Shown piece after piece: positions 35,273-45,965 of a DNA stretch of 64,000 nucleotides. Location: the NCBI GenBank assembly GCA_001600415.1, contig BCJX01000009.1:1179925-1243924 (forward strand), in the 5' to 3' direction. The position numbers and the translations under genes are program-made. The stretch's first letter is position 1; each line of letters starts with the position of its first letter. A model generated the notes under the pieces. It did not search any database. It was not told the origin of the DNA and worked only from the letters and a program-made list of their open reading frames with translations. The DNA comes from Pascua guehoae (Eukaryota; Basidiomycota; Tremellomycetes; Trichosporonales; Trichosporonaceae).

Positions 35273-37233
35273 TTAGAGGAGCGCGTCAATGTCCTCGGGG
35301 GACGCAATGACGCCCGAGCGGACAATGTTCTTGCCGGCAACAAAGTCGAGGTTTTCGCCGCCATATGTGACCTGCGGGGTGACCTCGACCTCTGCGTCGT
35401 CTGCAATGGTGGCGCCGGCTGCAATGAGCCAGCGGCGCTGCTGGGCGAGAATGTCGCGGCGCGACGTCTCTGGCGAGTCGGCCTTTGAGCCCGGGGCGTT
35501 CTTGAGACCGGAAAAGTTTTCGGCGCGGTCGACCTCGAGGACGACGAGGGAGCGGGTAAAGGGAAAGACGTCGAAGACAAAGAGCTCGAGCTTCATGCCG
35601 TTTGGCTCTGTGGGCTTGAGCTGCTCGCCCGTGGCCGTGTCGACGCAGGGAATCTTTTTGCGGGCAATGTGGAAGGCCATCTTGCGCTCCATGGCCTCGA
35701 CCGAGTCGAGGAAGTCGGTCGTGTAAAAGTGCTGCACAATGTTGGCGGCCCAGAACGCGAGGCGGCCAGAGGCATCCTGTGCCTCTGCCTTTTCGCGCGA
35801 CAGCTCAGAGTACTCGATGACAGAGTAGCCGTCGCCGCGCTGCACGAGCACACCGACCGACTCGGTCGGAATCGTCTTGCGCACCACCTTTGCGCCCGTC
35901 GCCGCCTGGCGCTCAATGCAGCAGCCCATAAACACTGGGTCGGCAATCTTGACCAGGCAGTTGTCGACACCGTAGCCGTGAATGTACTGGATGCCGCGGT
36001 CGCGCAGGTCGGACAGCACAGACGTCGGGTTGCCCGGGATGAGCGGGCGGCGGAGCGCAGCGTACAGGCCGCCGTTTCCGTCGGGCGCAACGGCAACAGA
36101 CGAGGGAGTGGACATGAGCAGCTTGCCGTCGTTGCTGAGCGCGGGGAGGACGCCTGGGGGTTAGTGGGGGGACGTAAGGTGACAGTGGGCTGGAACGCGA
36201 CGCGCGAATGCACGGTTCGCGACGACGAGTGCGTGTGCGTGCGCGTGTGCGTGCAGGCGCAGTCACTGGAGGGGCCGCTTTACAGCCACACAGCTGCACT
36301 GTGCAACCGCAGCGGGGCACGACGCGGTTACACGTTGGTAACGCGTGTGGCTTCGCACAGAGTGCGTGCGAGGGTGCTCGCGCCCTGTGGGAGGACATTT
36401 TTTCCAGCCACATGTTGTTGCAGAGCTGCATCTGCGCTGCAGCTGGCTCATGACTCACCCTGCTCGAAGAAGACGACATCGTGGGGGTTGAGGCCAAAGA
36501 AGCCCTTTGAGGCAAAGTACTTTTCCGTCTCTGGGCGGGTAGGGCCCGAGGTCATAATGTACCAGCGGATGGAGACTGAGCCGCGGGGTTTGCCAGCCGC
36601 GTCGGCGGCGACCTCTTCGAGGCGGCGGATACGCGCAGCCTGGATTTCAAAGAGGGACATGTGGGAAGGGAGGCCAATGTCGTACATGCCCTTTGGCGAC
36701 GACGATCCGAGGCGCGTGCCCTGTCCGCCCGCGAGGAGGAGGACGCCGACCTGGCCGTTGGCAATCGCCTCGAGGCCGACGGTGCGCCAGCGCTCGACCT
36801 CGTCGGGGTTCTCCATCGAGCAGCACGCCGACGAGGGCAGCGGCGTGACGGGCTCGGGCATGGGGGAGGGCGAGCGGCTCTTGTCCGTGCCCACGAGGTG
36901 GGGCGCGAGGCTGTCCCCACCCGACGACGAGCCCAGCTCACGGCGCTCGGCCTCCTCCTCGACCTGGGGCGTCACGGGCGCCTCGGCCGCGACGGCATTG
37001 TGGTAGATCCGGTTGACGCGCGCAACGTCAATCGACTCGAGCTGGGATGCCAGCGCCGCCTGCTCGGCCCCCGACAGCTGGTCCCAGAAGGCAAAGACGT
37101 GGCCCTGGCCTGCGTTTTCGTACGATGCACGCAGCGCAGTCACGTCGACCGAGCCCGCGGACGCCTTTTGCGGCGCGTCAGAGCCCGGCGCGACGCCGTT
37201 GGCGTGCCCGTTTGTGTACTCGGCAGTGGTCAT
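35273..37233 (-). CDS. UAP1: UDP-N-acetylglucosamine pyrophosphorylase
   Basis: Two exons, 37233-36459 and 36153-35273, separated by a 305-nt intron; 551 aa. The nucleotide-binding signature LLLAGGQGTRLGSSSPKGMY is at about residue 164. Other family blocks: YIMTSGPT, FFGLNPHDVVFFEQGVLPA (rebuilt across the intron), VAPDGNGGLYAAL, IQYIHGYGVDNCLVKIADP, and KMAFHIARKKIP near the C-terminal domain. It converts GlcNAc-1-phosphate and UTP to UDP-GlcNAc in the cytosol, the precursor for chitin, GPI anchors and N-glycans. An insertion rich in Pro/Ser (about residues 90-130) precedes the catalytic signature. Start chosen at MTTAEYTNG, the first ATG after in-frame sequence of UTR character. Confidence 0.95.
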
Positions 37234-38424
37234 GGTGGGGGAAATAGTGGTGGTGGTGTGTGAGGTTGAAAGACCGTGGCAAAGACGGCTCGGTGGTGGC
37301 GAGCGAGTGTGAGAACCGGGCGACGAGGCAAGAGTCCGGACAAGTGTGCGAGTGTGTGAATGCAACAACCAATCTAGGTGTATGCGGGGCGACGTGTAGC
37401 GAGCGGTTAGGGAGTAATGGGAGGGAGAGATGAGATGAAGGAGACGATGGCGGTTGGTCGGGATGGGAGCGTGTCGGGTGGTGGTCTGTGCGTGTTGCTC
37501 CAGTCCATCGGTCGGTCGATCACAAACCCAGCCAGAGCTGTTGTGGGTTGCAGGCTGGCAGCTGGCAGGCTGGGCGCGCGGCGCGCAAAAGGGACCCAAA
37601 CGTCAGGGACAGGGGAGCAGCAGCCTCAGGCAAGTGTCCCATATCCCGACGGCAGTGCAATACAGTAGTCCCAGGCAGCAGGCAGTGCAGTGCAGCGAGG
37701 CATGTCGGCAGAGAAAGACAGTCCAAAGGTTTGGCTGCCGGTGGAGGCGGAGCAAGGCTGCCCAAGCCGGAGGCAGTGAAAAATGGACCACTCCTGAGAC
37801 CCAAACAGGGACACGACACCGGCAAGAGTACAGTGGGACGTGGCATCATGAGAGGAGAGGCAGAAGGATCAGGAGGAGGAGAAAAAAAAGGTACTGGGGT
37901 CCAAGCCATCGGATCGGTACTTCTACCCTCCGGCAGTCGACCTGGCACCTGGGACAAGCACCAATTCACTCGTTGGGATATGCATCTGGGACATTTGGGT
38001 GGACACGACTCGGGGCGAGGCACGAGGGTCAATCAATAGTCATGACAACCCACAAGACCCAAGCCGCGACAAGGGGTAGCCTGTGGACTGTAAGATCGTA
38101 AGACTCGACTGGGTCGCACAGCATCACAGCATGCACCGCAAATGCATCTGGAAACAAGCTGGTATGGGAGGACTAGACGACTAGCCATGACCCAACATCG
38201 CCCAAGCTCCCGCAGAGCACCAACGGAACCAAGCAACCAGCAACCCAGGCAGCAAGCTCTTGCCAGCCACGGCCCAGGGATGCACAGGTGCACAGGGACA
38301 GTGTGAATACTTGGTGGTGAGAAAACTGTCCTCCCCTTGGTCGACGTGGCGCGTCAGTGGCGCCACATAGCTTGGAGTACGAGGCTTATGGCCGGCTTGG
38401 GCTGCTCTGCTCGATGGTAAAGTC

Positions 38425-38475
38425 ATGAGACTCGGGCTCGCTGGTTAAGACATGAGACTCGGACTCGCTGGGTCC
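38425..38475 (+). repeat. Direct repeat pair, 22 bp, adjacent
   Basis: CATGAGACTCGGGCTCGCTGG at 38427 and CATGAGACTCGGACTCGCTGG at about 38451, one mismatch, separated by TTAAGA. Confidence 0.75.
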
Positions 38476-39049
38476 AACAACCCAAGCCATCACGCAGCGG
38501 AGGTCAGTGGGACCAGTAGACGTCCAGTGGAGCGAGAGCACGTTAGGCTGGACGCCATACCGTGGTATGCGCCGGTATGCTTGGCGGTGGAGCTCGTGGA
38601 GCGCCGAGCGCAATCTTGTTCGTGTTCGACCTGGCGTGCTGGTGTCAACGGTGCGGCACCGCCACCTTGTCCGCGGCTGCAGCCAGCACAGCCACGACCC
38701 GCGACCCGCTTCCTGTCTCAAGTCGCTGCACGCATGTGGCAGCTAGATCTCATCTCCACTACTACTGTTTTACTGGAAGTGTGCGCAGCAAACTGCACCA
38801 CACGCACACAAGTACACAAACTCAACTCCCATACATGTGCTTGCAGCTCGAACTCAGCCAAGGTTTCGGGGGGCTCAGGGACGCGCCAAAGCCGGGAACA
38901 CGGCACAGCCGAAACGCTCCGCTGGCCCGTGGCCTGCAGAGCCAGCAGACAGAGCCACACAAACGTACGTGTATACACGTTATGTTTCATGGCGGCTACT
39001 GGAAGAACGGGCCGACACCTCCATCCACACTCGACGAACACGGGAGGTC

Positions 39050-39126
39050 TCAGTCTCAGTCCCAGTCTCAGTCCCAGTCCCAGTCCTAGTCCCAGTCCCA
39101 GTCCTAGTCCCAGTCCCAGTCCCAGT
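39050..39126 (+). repeat. CAGTCC hexanucleotide array
   Basis: About 13 units of CAGTCC/CAGTCT with occasional CTAGTCC variants. Confidence 0.9.
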
Positions 39127-39690
39127 TCCAAGTTGGCCATAGACGGGGTTGGGTGACGGGTGACGGCGGGTGCCTGCGACACACGACAAAGGGCCCGCAA
39201 GGGGAACAAGTAACATGGCGCCGAGGGTGCAGGGCCCAATCTGGCCGATCTACCACCGCACCGTGCGCAGCGCGGCGCGGCGCGGCGTCACGTCGCGTCG
39301 CGTTGGAGCGTGTCGAAACACGCGCTGAGGCGGATCGCCAAACTCGACGGCAGATACGATGGCTGCGTCTGCTGTGTGCATGCGGCGGGCGTGGGTGTGC
39401 ATTGATCAGGACTGATATGTTGGTGATAGAGTACACGACAGAGTGCTTGACGGCCATCTGCAATGCACGCCAATGCGACGCCACGTGCTGGGACTGAGTG
39501 ACAAGCAGCACCTCCTCAAGCCCAACGCACAGGGCACTCACACATCTCACACACCTCTGCAACAACATCTCAGATGCGACAGCCTCAGCCCCACGCCCCA
39601 TTCCTCACCTCGCGCAGAGTACCACAAGCACACAAGCACACAGAAATGCAATGCAACAAACTATTCGGCACACAGGCTACTCATACACTT

Positions 39691-42600
39691 CTAATCGACG
39701 TTGTCAAACGCGTCGTGCTCGTCGTCCCTTCTCCGCGGTGCACACGCCATCCCGCGCCGGTCACGATCGCGATCGCGCTCGTCACCGTCGTGGCGCATCT
39801 GCTGACCCAGGCCCAAGAGCTGCTGGAGCATGGCCTCGATGCGTTCCTGCCGCTCCTCCATCTGGAGCAGATGCTCGTCGAGTGTCTTGGCGTCGCGGTC
39901 CGCCGACTCTTTCGACTCGAGGAGCTCGGACGCCGTCTTGGGCGCCTTGTTTGGCGACCGGTCAACGCCTTTGAGAGCCGGTGACGCCGACGGCCTTCTC
40001 GTCGATGTCGGCGTCTGGGGACGCCCGAGGCGGCCGAGATTGGACGACGACTGGGCCCGTGTTAGGGGCGAAGGCGCTTGTTGCTGTGGCGCGAGGCGAC
40101 TGAGGTTTGTCGTCGACTGAGGGCGCAGCAGCGGGGACGGGAGCGTCTGGGTCGGCATCCCTGGCGAATCATTGGGGCCTCGCGGGGGCTTTCCGAGCGT
40201 GGGAGACACATCCTTGTCCTTGTCGAACAGGGTGACCGCCTTGCTCGTCGGACGCGCAGGTTTGGCCGGAGCAGCAAAGTCTCTCACGGTCACGGGCGCC
40301 TTGTCCTTGTCCTTGTCCTTGTCCGCTTCCTTCTCTTTCTCCTTCTCCTTGTCCTTGTCCTTTGACTCTTTCGAGCCCTTGGACGACGTCGAGTCCATGG
40401 ACAACTTTGATGTTCGCGGTGAGAGGGACGGGTCGAATGTCACACGGGATGGAGCTTCCTCCTGGATGGGCGGGAACGGCACAGAGCGGCTAGGCTTCAC
40501 TGGCGAAGTAGGCTGGTCGGGCCGCGGACTAGGTTGGTCGGGCGAACCGCTCTTCGGGGAAGGCGGTTGAGACACTTCGAGGATGGGCTCGACGCTGGGG
40601 CGCAGCATACTGGCTCGCGAGGGACGCGTATCACTCGTCATTGGGACCGAGCTCGACAGATGGCTGGCGGTTGTTGACACGTTGCTCGCCGTCGACGACG
40701 ACGAACCGGCATCTCCGGGCCCTTTACCAGGAGCGGGGATAGAGTGCCTAACGGCACGGGCAGTCCGTGGCGAAGCTGGCCTGAACGACGACGTCACCGG
40801 GAGCGAGCCAACAGCAAACGTGGTGCGTCGGTGAGGAATGTGTGGCTCGTTGGCAACCGAGCCAACAAACAGCTGCGCCAAGGGACTTGGGCCGTAAAGG
40901 CTTTGGTGCCGGAGGTGCGGGAGCGGCGCGGCAGTGCTCACGATCGGTGACGATGGGTCGGATGGCACCGACGACATTGAAACCCGCCTTCGGCGTGGTG
41001 TAATCGGCTCGTGCATTTCTTCGACGGGCGAGTCCGTGATCTCGAGGTCGATCAGCTGCCCTCGCGGCGTCTCCTCGTCGTCTTCGGCGATGGCACACGC
41101 CTGGTCGTCGTCAAAGGCTTCGTTTTCTGGCGTGTCCCAGCCCTGGTAATAGGTGCCAAACTCGCGCTCAATGTCAAAGACGGCTGAAATGTCCATTCGC
41201 TGGCCGACAAACCCTTCAAATCCAGCGGCCGCAGAGATCCGGTTCATGTAGTGGTCCGTAACCTCGCAGATCCGCTCCCATACCGTCGTCTGGTTGTACG
41301 TCTGCCGCTCGTAGATGGCAATCAGGAGAAGCACGGGCAGGTTGGTGACGCGGATCATCAAGACGTTGACCTTGTGGAACCAGCGGGGGTTGAGGACAAA
41401 GCTAAGCGGAAAGAGAACAACGAGGGCGACAATGTTGAACGGCAACTGGTAGCTGAACACCGAGTCTGACTTGACGCCTTCGAGAGTGGCAACGGCCCGG
41501 CGGAACATGGACTCGGCGGCGGCGTCCGCGTTAATGGTCGCAAACGTGTTTCCCAGGATGGCCACAGAGACCGTCAGGAGGAGCGTGTTGGAGAGAAAGG
41601 CGTAGACCACAATGAGAATGGGCCCGATGAACGGGTGAAAGTCGCTCGACTGGATGAAACCCGTGGCGTCGAGGCCAAAGTAGATTTCGAGCAGCCACCA
41701 GCAGATTTCCGACACTGGGTGCCTTGGCTCTCTGCTGTTAGTTACACTCTGGTAGGCGAGACTGACCTTCCTAGTCCCAGCGTTCTTAAACCGTAGATGA
41801 AGCCGAGGAAACAGAAGATGCCGACACTCATGAGGACTGTGTGTCAGATGGTGCTCAACGGGGTTCCATCCGCTCACAAAAGAACTCTGTCAGCATAGAC
41901 CGAATGCTGAGAATCATGAGGTTGTTGGCCAATGTCACAAATGCCAAGCGAGGGAACATGGGCACAGCGCCTGATGGGTGAGCGTCCGAAAAACGGTACC
42001 GAACCCACCAATCGCCAAGAGATCCGTTCCAAATATCAACGCGGTCTCGTTGCCTCTCCAAAATCCGTAGCACCGAGAGCCGAGGTAGACGGCGAAGATG
42101 AGGACAAAGCCGAGGTCAAAGCCATTCACCAGTGAGCTTGAGAATACTGGTGGGTCAGCTAGTGGAGAGAGAACGCTCGACCCACCCTTCAGGCCGTGCT
42201 CGCGGATCGTCGCGGCCTTGTCAAGAGAGAACGCGAGGGCGTAGATGATAAAGACAACCTCGTAGCCATTGATGTAATTGATATCCAGATGCTCCATCGC
42301 AACGATGTAGAGCACAAAGAGGATGACAAAGTTCATGTATTCGAGAAAGGCGCGGATTTTGGGCACCTTGAGTCTGCAGTGTGAGCAAAAGGCTGGCGCT
42401 TGACGCTTGTGGATGGCAGCCTCACCGATAGTGGTCTAGCAACGGCGCCTTGTGGGGGTTGTATATCTGGATCGGGCGCTTTTTATAGTTCTGCGAGGTC
42501 AGCTGCTGGATTCGGAGTGTGCGGGACCTCACATCCTGAATCAAGGCATGGGTGTTTTGAGATGTATATATAATCTTGCCCGACCAAATGCCCTCTGCTG

Positions 42601-43466
42601 GGTTAGCTCAGCCCTGGATCAGCGGTACCCACCGATGACCTTCTGGCATGACGGCGAGCGGATGAAATGTTTCGAGCTGGAGATGATTGCCATCTGGTCG
42701 TCAGCGTTAGGTCGGTTGTGACCAGATGGGGAGGGACGTAAGGTTTGGCCACCACGTCGCTCATAATCGGTAAAGGAGAGGACCCCCCTCGTCACACAGC
42801 TTGCGTCACAAGCGGGAGACGAGCAGGCGACGTGAAGCCGTCGCCAGGTCTTGAAGTTGATGACAGGACTGGTCCGAGGTTGGTGCCATACCGAGACCAG
42901 GGCCAGAATGGGTACGGGGGTCATGAGCTCGACGCTCACATCGGGCTCACGCCATCCCCAACTCCCAGTAGTACCAAGTCCGGTCCAGACTTAGACCAAG
43001 TCGAGCTCTAGCCGGAGGCACAGCCGAAGCGCCAGCTACAGCCCCGGTCCGCCCATCACCAAGCACACCACTGGCACCAGCTGTCGCGGCAGCGCTGGTG
43101 ACAACACCGTTACCACGCCTACAACCCAACAAGGTTCCAGCCCCGCGATACCTGACCCACCCAAACCGCACCCCAGACATACCTCTAACGCGGTCCCGGA
43201 ATGCTCCAGCACCTCCTCCTCGCCATCATCCCTCGCGGCCGCGACGACCTCGGGGGGCGCACCCTGAAACAACGGCCATGGTGTAAGTAGGAGCGTCGCG
43301 AGCGCGAGACTGCGTTCCGACCAGCCACGGAGGACGCGGATGGCGAGGATTTCGCACAGCGTCGCGCGCGAGGTGGAGAGGGTGGCGATGGAGATTTTGT
43401 GGCTGTCGGCGACAAACTGGACCTTGTTCAGGAGGAGACAGAAGACTGGGTGTAAGTGGGGAGAGT

Positions 43467-43503
<37 letters not shown>

Positions 43504-44772
43504 CTGGTTGAGCAGTGGGGAGATGATGCGGAGCGTGGGGCGAAGGAAGGGACAACGGTGGGACGAGAAGGACGATGGTGGGGCGAAAAGGAAGGTGGGG
43601 AAGGTCCTCACAGCCGATCTCGGCGATCATGGAAATCGAACGTTGGGGAGAACGGATGAGCATTACAACCGTTGCGTCGGGGGGCGTGGGAGTGGACAGA
43701 GGATCCAGTGGAGCAGGTAGTAACCGTCGTCACGGGGGACCCGTGCACAGAAGCAGAAGTCACTCGATCGCGGCCGCTCCACGATCGCACGAGCGGGCGC
43801 CAGCTCTCCCTGAGCCCCGCACCCGATCCCCGTCCCATGACCCCACCCCGGCCATGCCAACCATCGGGCTGCCCCACACCTCACTGCACCGTGGCACGTA
43901 CCGACAGCCTGGTTGCCCTTTGCGAGGTACTTTTCCGTCAACGGCCTGCGGCGTCAGCTGAGTTACATCTGGACATTGTGTAGCTGACCGGATGATGGTG
44001 TATGTCGAGTCTGGAGCGACGAGCTGCTCGTACGTGAGCGGCGTATCTGGGGTCAGTGTTTCCGCGGATAACGAGTTGGCGGGGGTGAGGGCTCGAGGGC
44101 GGTCGAGAGAGATAAGGGCGATAAAGGAGTAGCTGGGGTGGGATGGAGAATGCGTGGGTAAAGGTGAGAGGTGGGAAGTGGAAGATGGAGACGGGAAGGA
44201 AGCAAGTTGACCAAGGATGAGCTTGGGCTGCCTTGCTTCCTCCCTCGCCTCCCCTTGTGTCCCTCCTCCATCCTTCTTCCCTCTCTGCCTCCCTCCCTTC
44301 CTTCCTTCCTTCCTTCCTTCCTTCCCTTCCTGCCTCCTTCCATCCCTCCTTCCCTCCCTCCTTTGAGATAGAGAAGGCATAAATGCCCCGATTGAGCTCA
44401 CCGATATGCGCGACAATGTCGACACGGATCTCGTGGACGAGCGGATAGACCGGGATCTGGCGTCAGTGCACGACGGGGACGGAAGTGAGCTGGTGTTGAG
44501 TCGGGGATGGCTGTGAGAAAACGCCCTCACGCCTTGGCCGCATGCAGCCAGCGTGCATGCAATGCAATGCAATGCAGTATGGTGCAGTGCAAGGCCAACG
44601 CACACTGGGCAATATATACCCCCCGTCCCCACCCCCGAGTCGACGCCAGTCGCAATCACGCGCACGCAGCACGCCATAGACGCACCTGCGAACAATCCGG
44701 GGCGGCGAGGAGCGGCGTCGTCTCGTCCTCGGCCCCCGGCGTCACCGTCGGCAGGCCCGGCATGCCCGGCAT
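39691..44772 (-). CDS. YVC1: Vacuolar TRP-type cation channel (Yvc1/TRPY family)
   Basis: Thirteen exons: 44772-44686, 44456-44402, 44046-43989, 43945-43902, 43445-43183, 42693-42633, 42597-42533, 42490-42426, 42373-42186, 42146-42009, 41970-41878, 41836-41767, 41731-39691; 1075 aa. N-terminal cytosolic part: PVYPLVHEIRVDIVAHIDTP, YTIIRPLTEKY, AVVFCLLLNKVQF, CEILAIRVLRGW, FIRSPSCQKVIAEGIWSGK. Membrane part: LDHYRLKVPKIRAFLEYMNF, then several hydrophobic helices and the pore region (GLDATGFIQSSDFHPFIGPI, LSNTLLLTVSVAILGNTF). The C-tail of over 500 residues is Ser/Pro-rich with KDKDKEKEKEKE repeats and a terminal coiled coil (QMEERQERIEAMLQQLLGLG). Yvc1 releases Ca2+ from the vacuole on osmotic or redox stress. 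The 5' introns are 229-489 nt, the 3' introns 35-52 nt. Confidence 0.92.
43467..43503 (+). repeat. Homopolymer of 37 G in a YVC1 intron
   Basis: An uninterrupted run of 37 G on the plus strand, so poly-C in the YVC1 pre-mRNA, inside the 456-nt intron 43446-43901 and about 20 bp from the 3' splice site. Confidence 0.9.
44287..44340 (+). repeat. CCTT tetranucleotide microsatellite in a YVC1 intron
   Basis: (TTCC)n with about eight perfect units, flanked by imperfect CCTCCCTT, inside intron 2 (44047-44401). Confidence 0.85.
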
Positions 44773-45965
44773 ATTTGCAGGCTGGACACGGAACTCGGCG
44801 AGAGAGAGCTGTTGAGCGTTGGTGGTCGCGGTGGTGGAAGTGTGGAGTAGTTTGGGTAAGCTGTGGATGACGCCGTTCAAGGCTAGACGTTCTGCAGGTT
44901 TGGGTGCCAAGCATGGGCTGCCGCCTCCGGCTAATCTTTCGCGTGGGCTGGTTGAGGTGGTTGCTTGTCGGGCGCCACTTGGCTGGTGGCCGGTGGCCGG
45001 TCGGGTCTGGCCTGGGCGAGTGCTGATCGGCGGATTGGTTCCGAAACAGTCGCCACCAGTAGGTTGGAGACCGCAAATGACCCTTTTGCACGTGTGCCCT
45101 TGGTCGGTACTGACATACTGTAGACTGTTAGGAGCTCAATTACTCAATCTGCTCAGACAACTGACGTGTTGCTTGCTGACATCTTAAACTCGCTAGCCTC
45201 GGCTACAGTCACCACTGCGAACGTGTCTGCAACAGATCAACACAGCTCATGACAGACCTGCAGGTGAGAAGCATTTTTACGTCAAGTCACTAGCACCTAT
45301 GCACTTAGGGCGGCAAAGTCTGGAGGAGCGCGCCTAATTATAGCCATCTAGCCATCCTGCCCCCCACCCTGCGACGATCAAATGGCATGACTGTGCCACC
45401 CGAATCAATCGATAAACCAATTGATTGAAACCAATGCATGCGTGTATGTGTTTGTTGCTCAAATAATAATTGTTTCTACAATTAACGTGTGTGTATGTGT
45501 GTGTGTGCGGTGCGTGCGACATCGAATTAAGCCCCGCCGCTGCAAGCTACGCCGCTTGCAGCAGTGAGTTGCGGACAGAATAGCACACCAGGTTAGGGTC
45601 ACCCGCCACTGGCTTTGGCTCCCATGGCCTCGTGGCAAACAACTCTATCACCCGGAGCGCCTGGCGATAAAGGTTACTCCAGCCTCCAAAAAAAGGCTCC
45701 AAACTAGCATTAAGCTCCACTGGCGTATGCGGATGACAAGTTGGCGACATGCGCGACACGACGCCCGGGGCGGGAAGTATCGTGCCTCGCGTCGCCATCC
45801 ATGTGCCTCGTTGCCAAAGGCCGGCCAAAATTCCCCGTAGGCAATTAAATCGGACAGAGTACTCCTCCCAACCGAAGTCGCGACCGATCGCTGCCTCGGC
45901 AAGGCCGTGTGTCAGCCAGCTGACCCGACCCATCGTGGCAGGCCAGCGACGTTTCTGCCGCCCAG
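44773..45965. other. WOPR gene-YVC1 intergenic region
   Basis: 1.2 kb between two genes on the minus strand: YVC1 promoter on the left, WOPR-gene 3' UTR on the right. There is a GT microsatellite (45487-45508) and an AT-richer segment at 45340-45490. No gene recognised. Confidence 0.5.

Larger units (their letters stand above)
37234..39690. other. UAP1-YVC1 intergenic region
   Basis: 2.46 kb without a recognisable gene. It should contain the UAP1 promoter (left) and the YVC1 3' UTR (right). Repeats: a CATGAGACTCGG(G/A)CTCGCTGG direct pair at 38425-38475, and a CAGTCC/CAGTCT hexamer array at 39050-39126. The open frames across it are composed of low-complexity or repeat sequence. Confidence 0.5.

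Noticed and set aside
43227..43300. Possible intron in YVC1 ending TTGTTTCAG before GGTGCGCCCC
   Set aside because: No good donor upstream, and the uninterrupted reading (LALATLLLTPWPLFQGAPPE) fits the family.
43760..45091. 443-codon minus-strand frame over the YVC1 5' region
   Set aside because: Includes real YVC1 exon pieces but in mixed frames and through several introns; the spliced model gives the conserved channel N-terminus instead.
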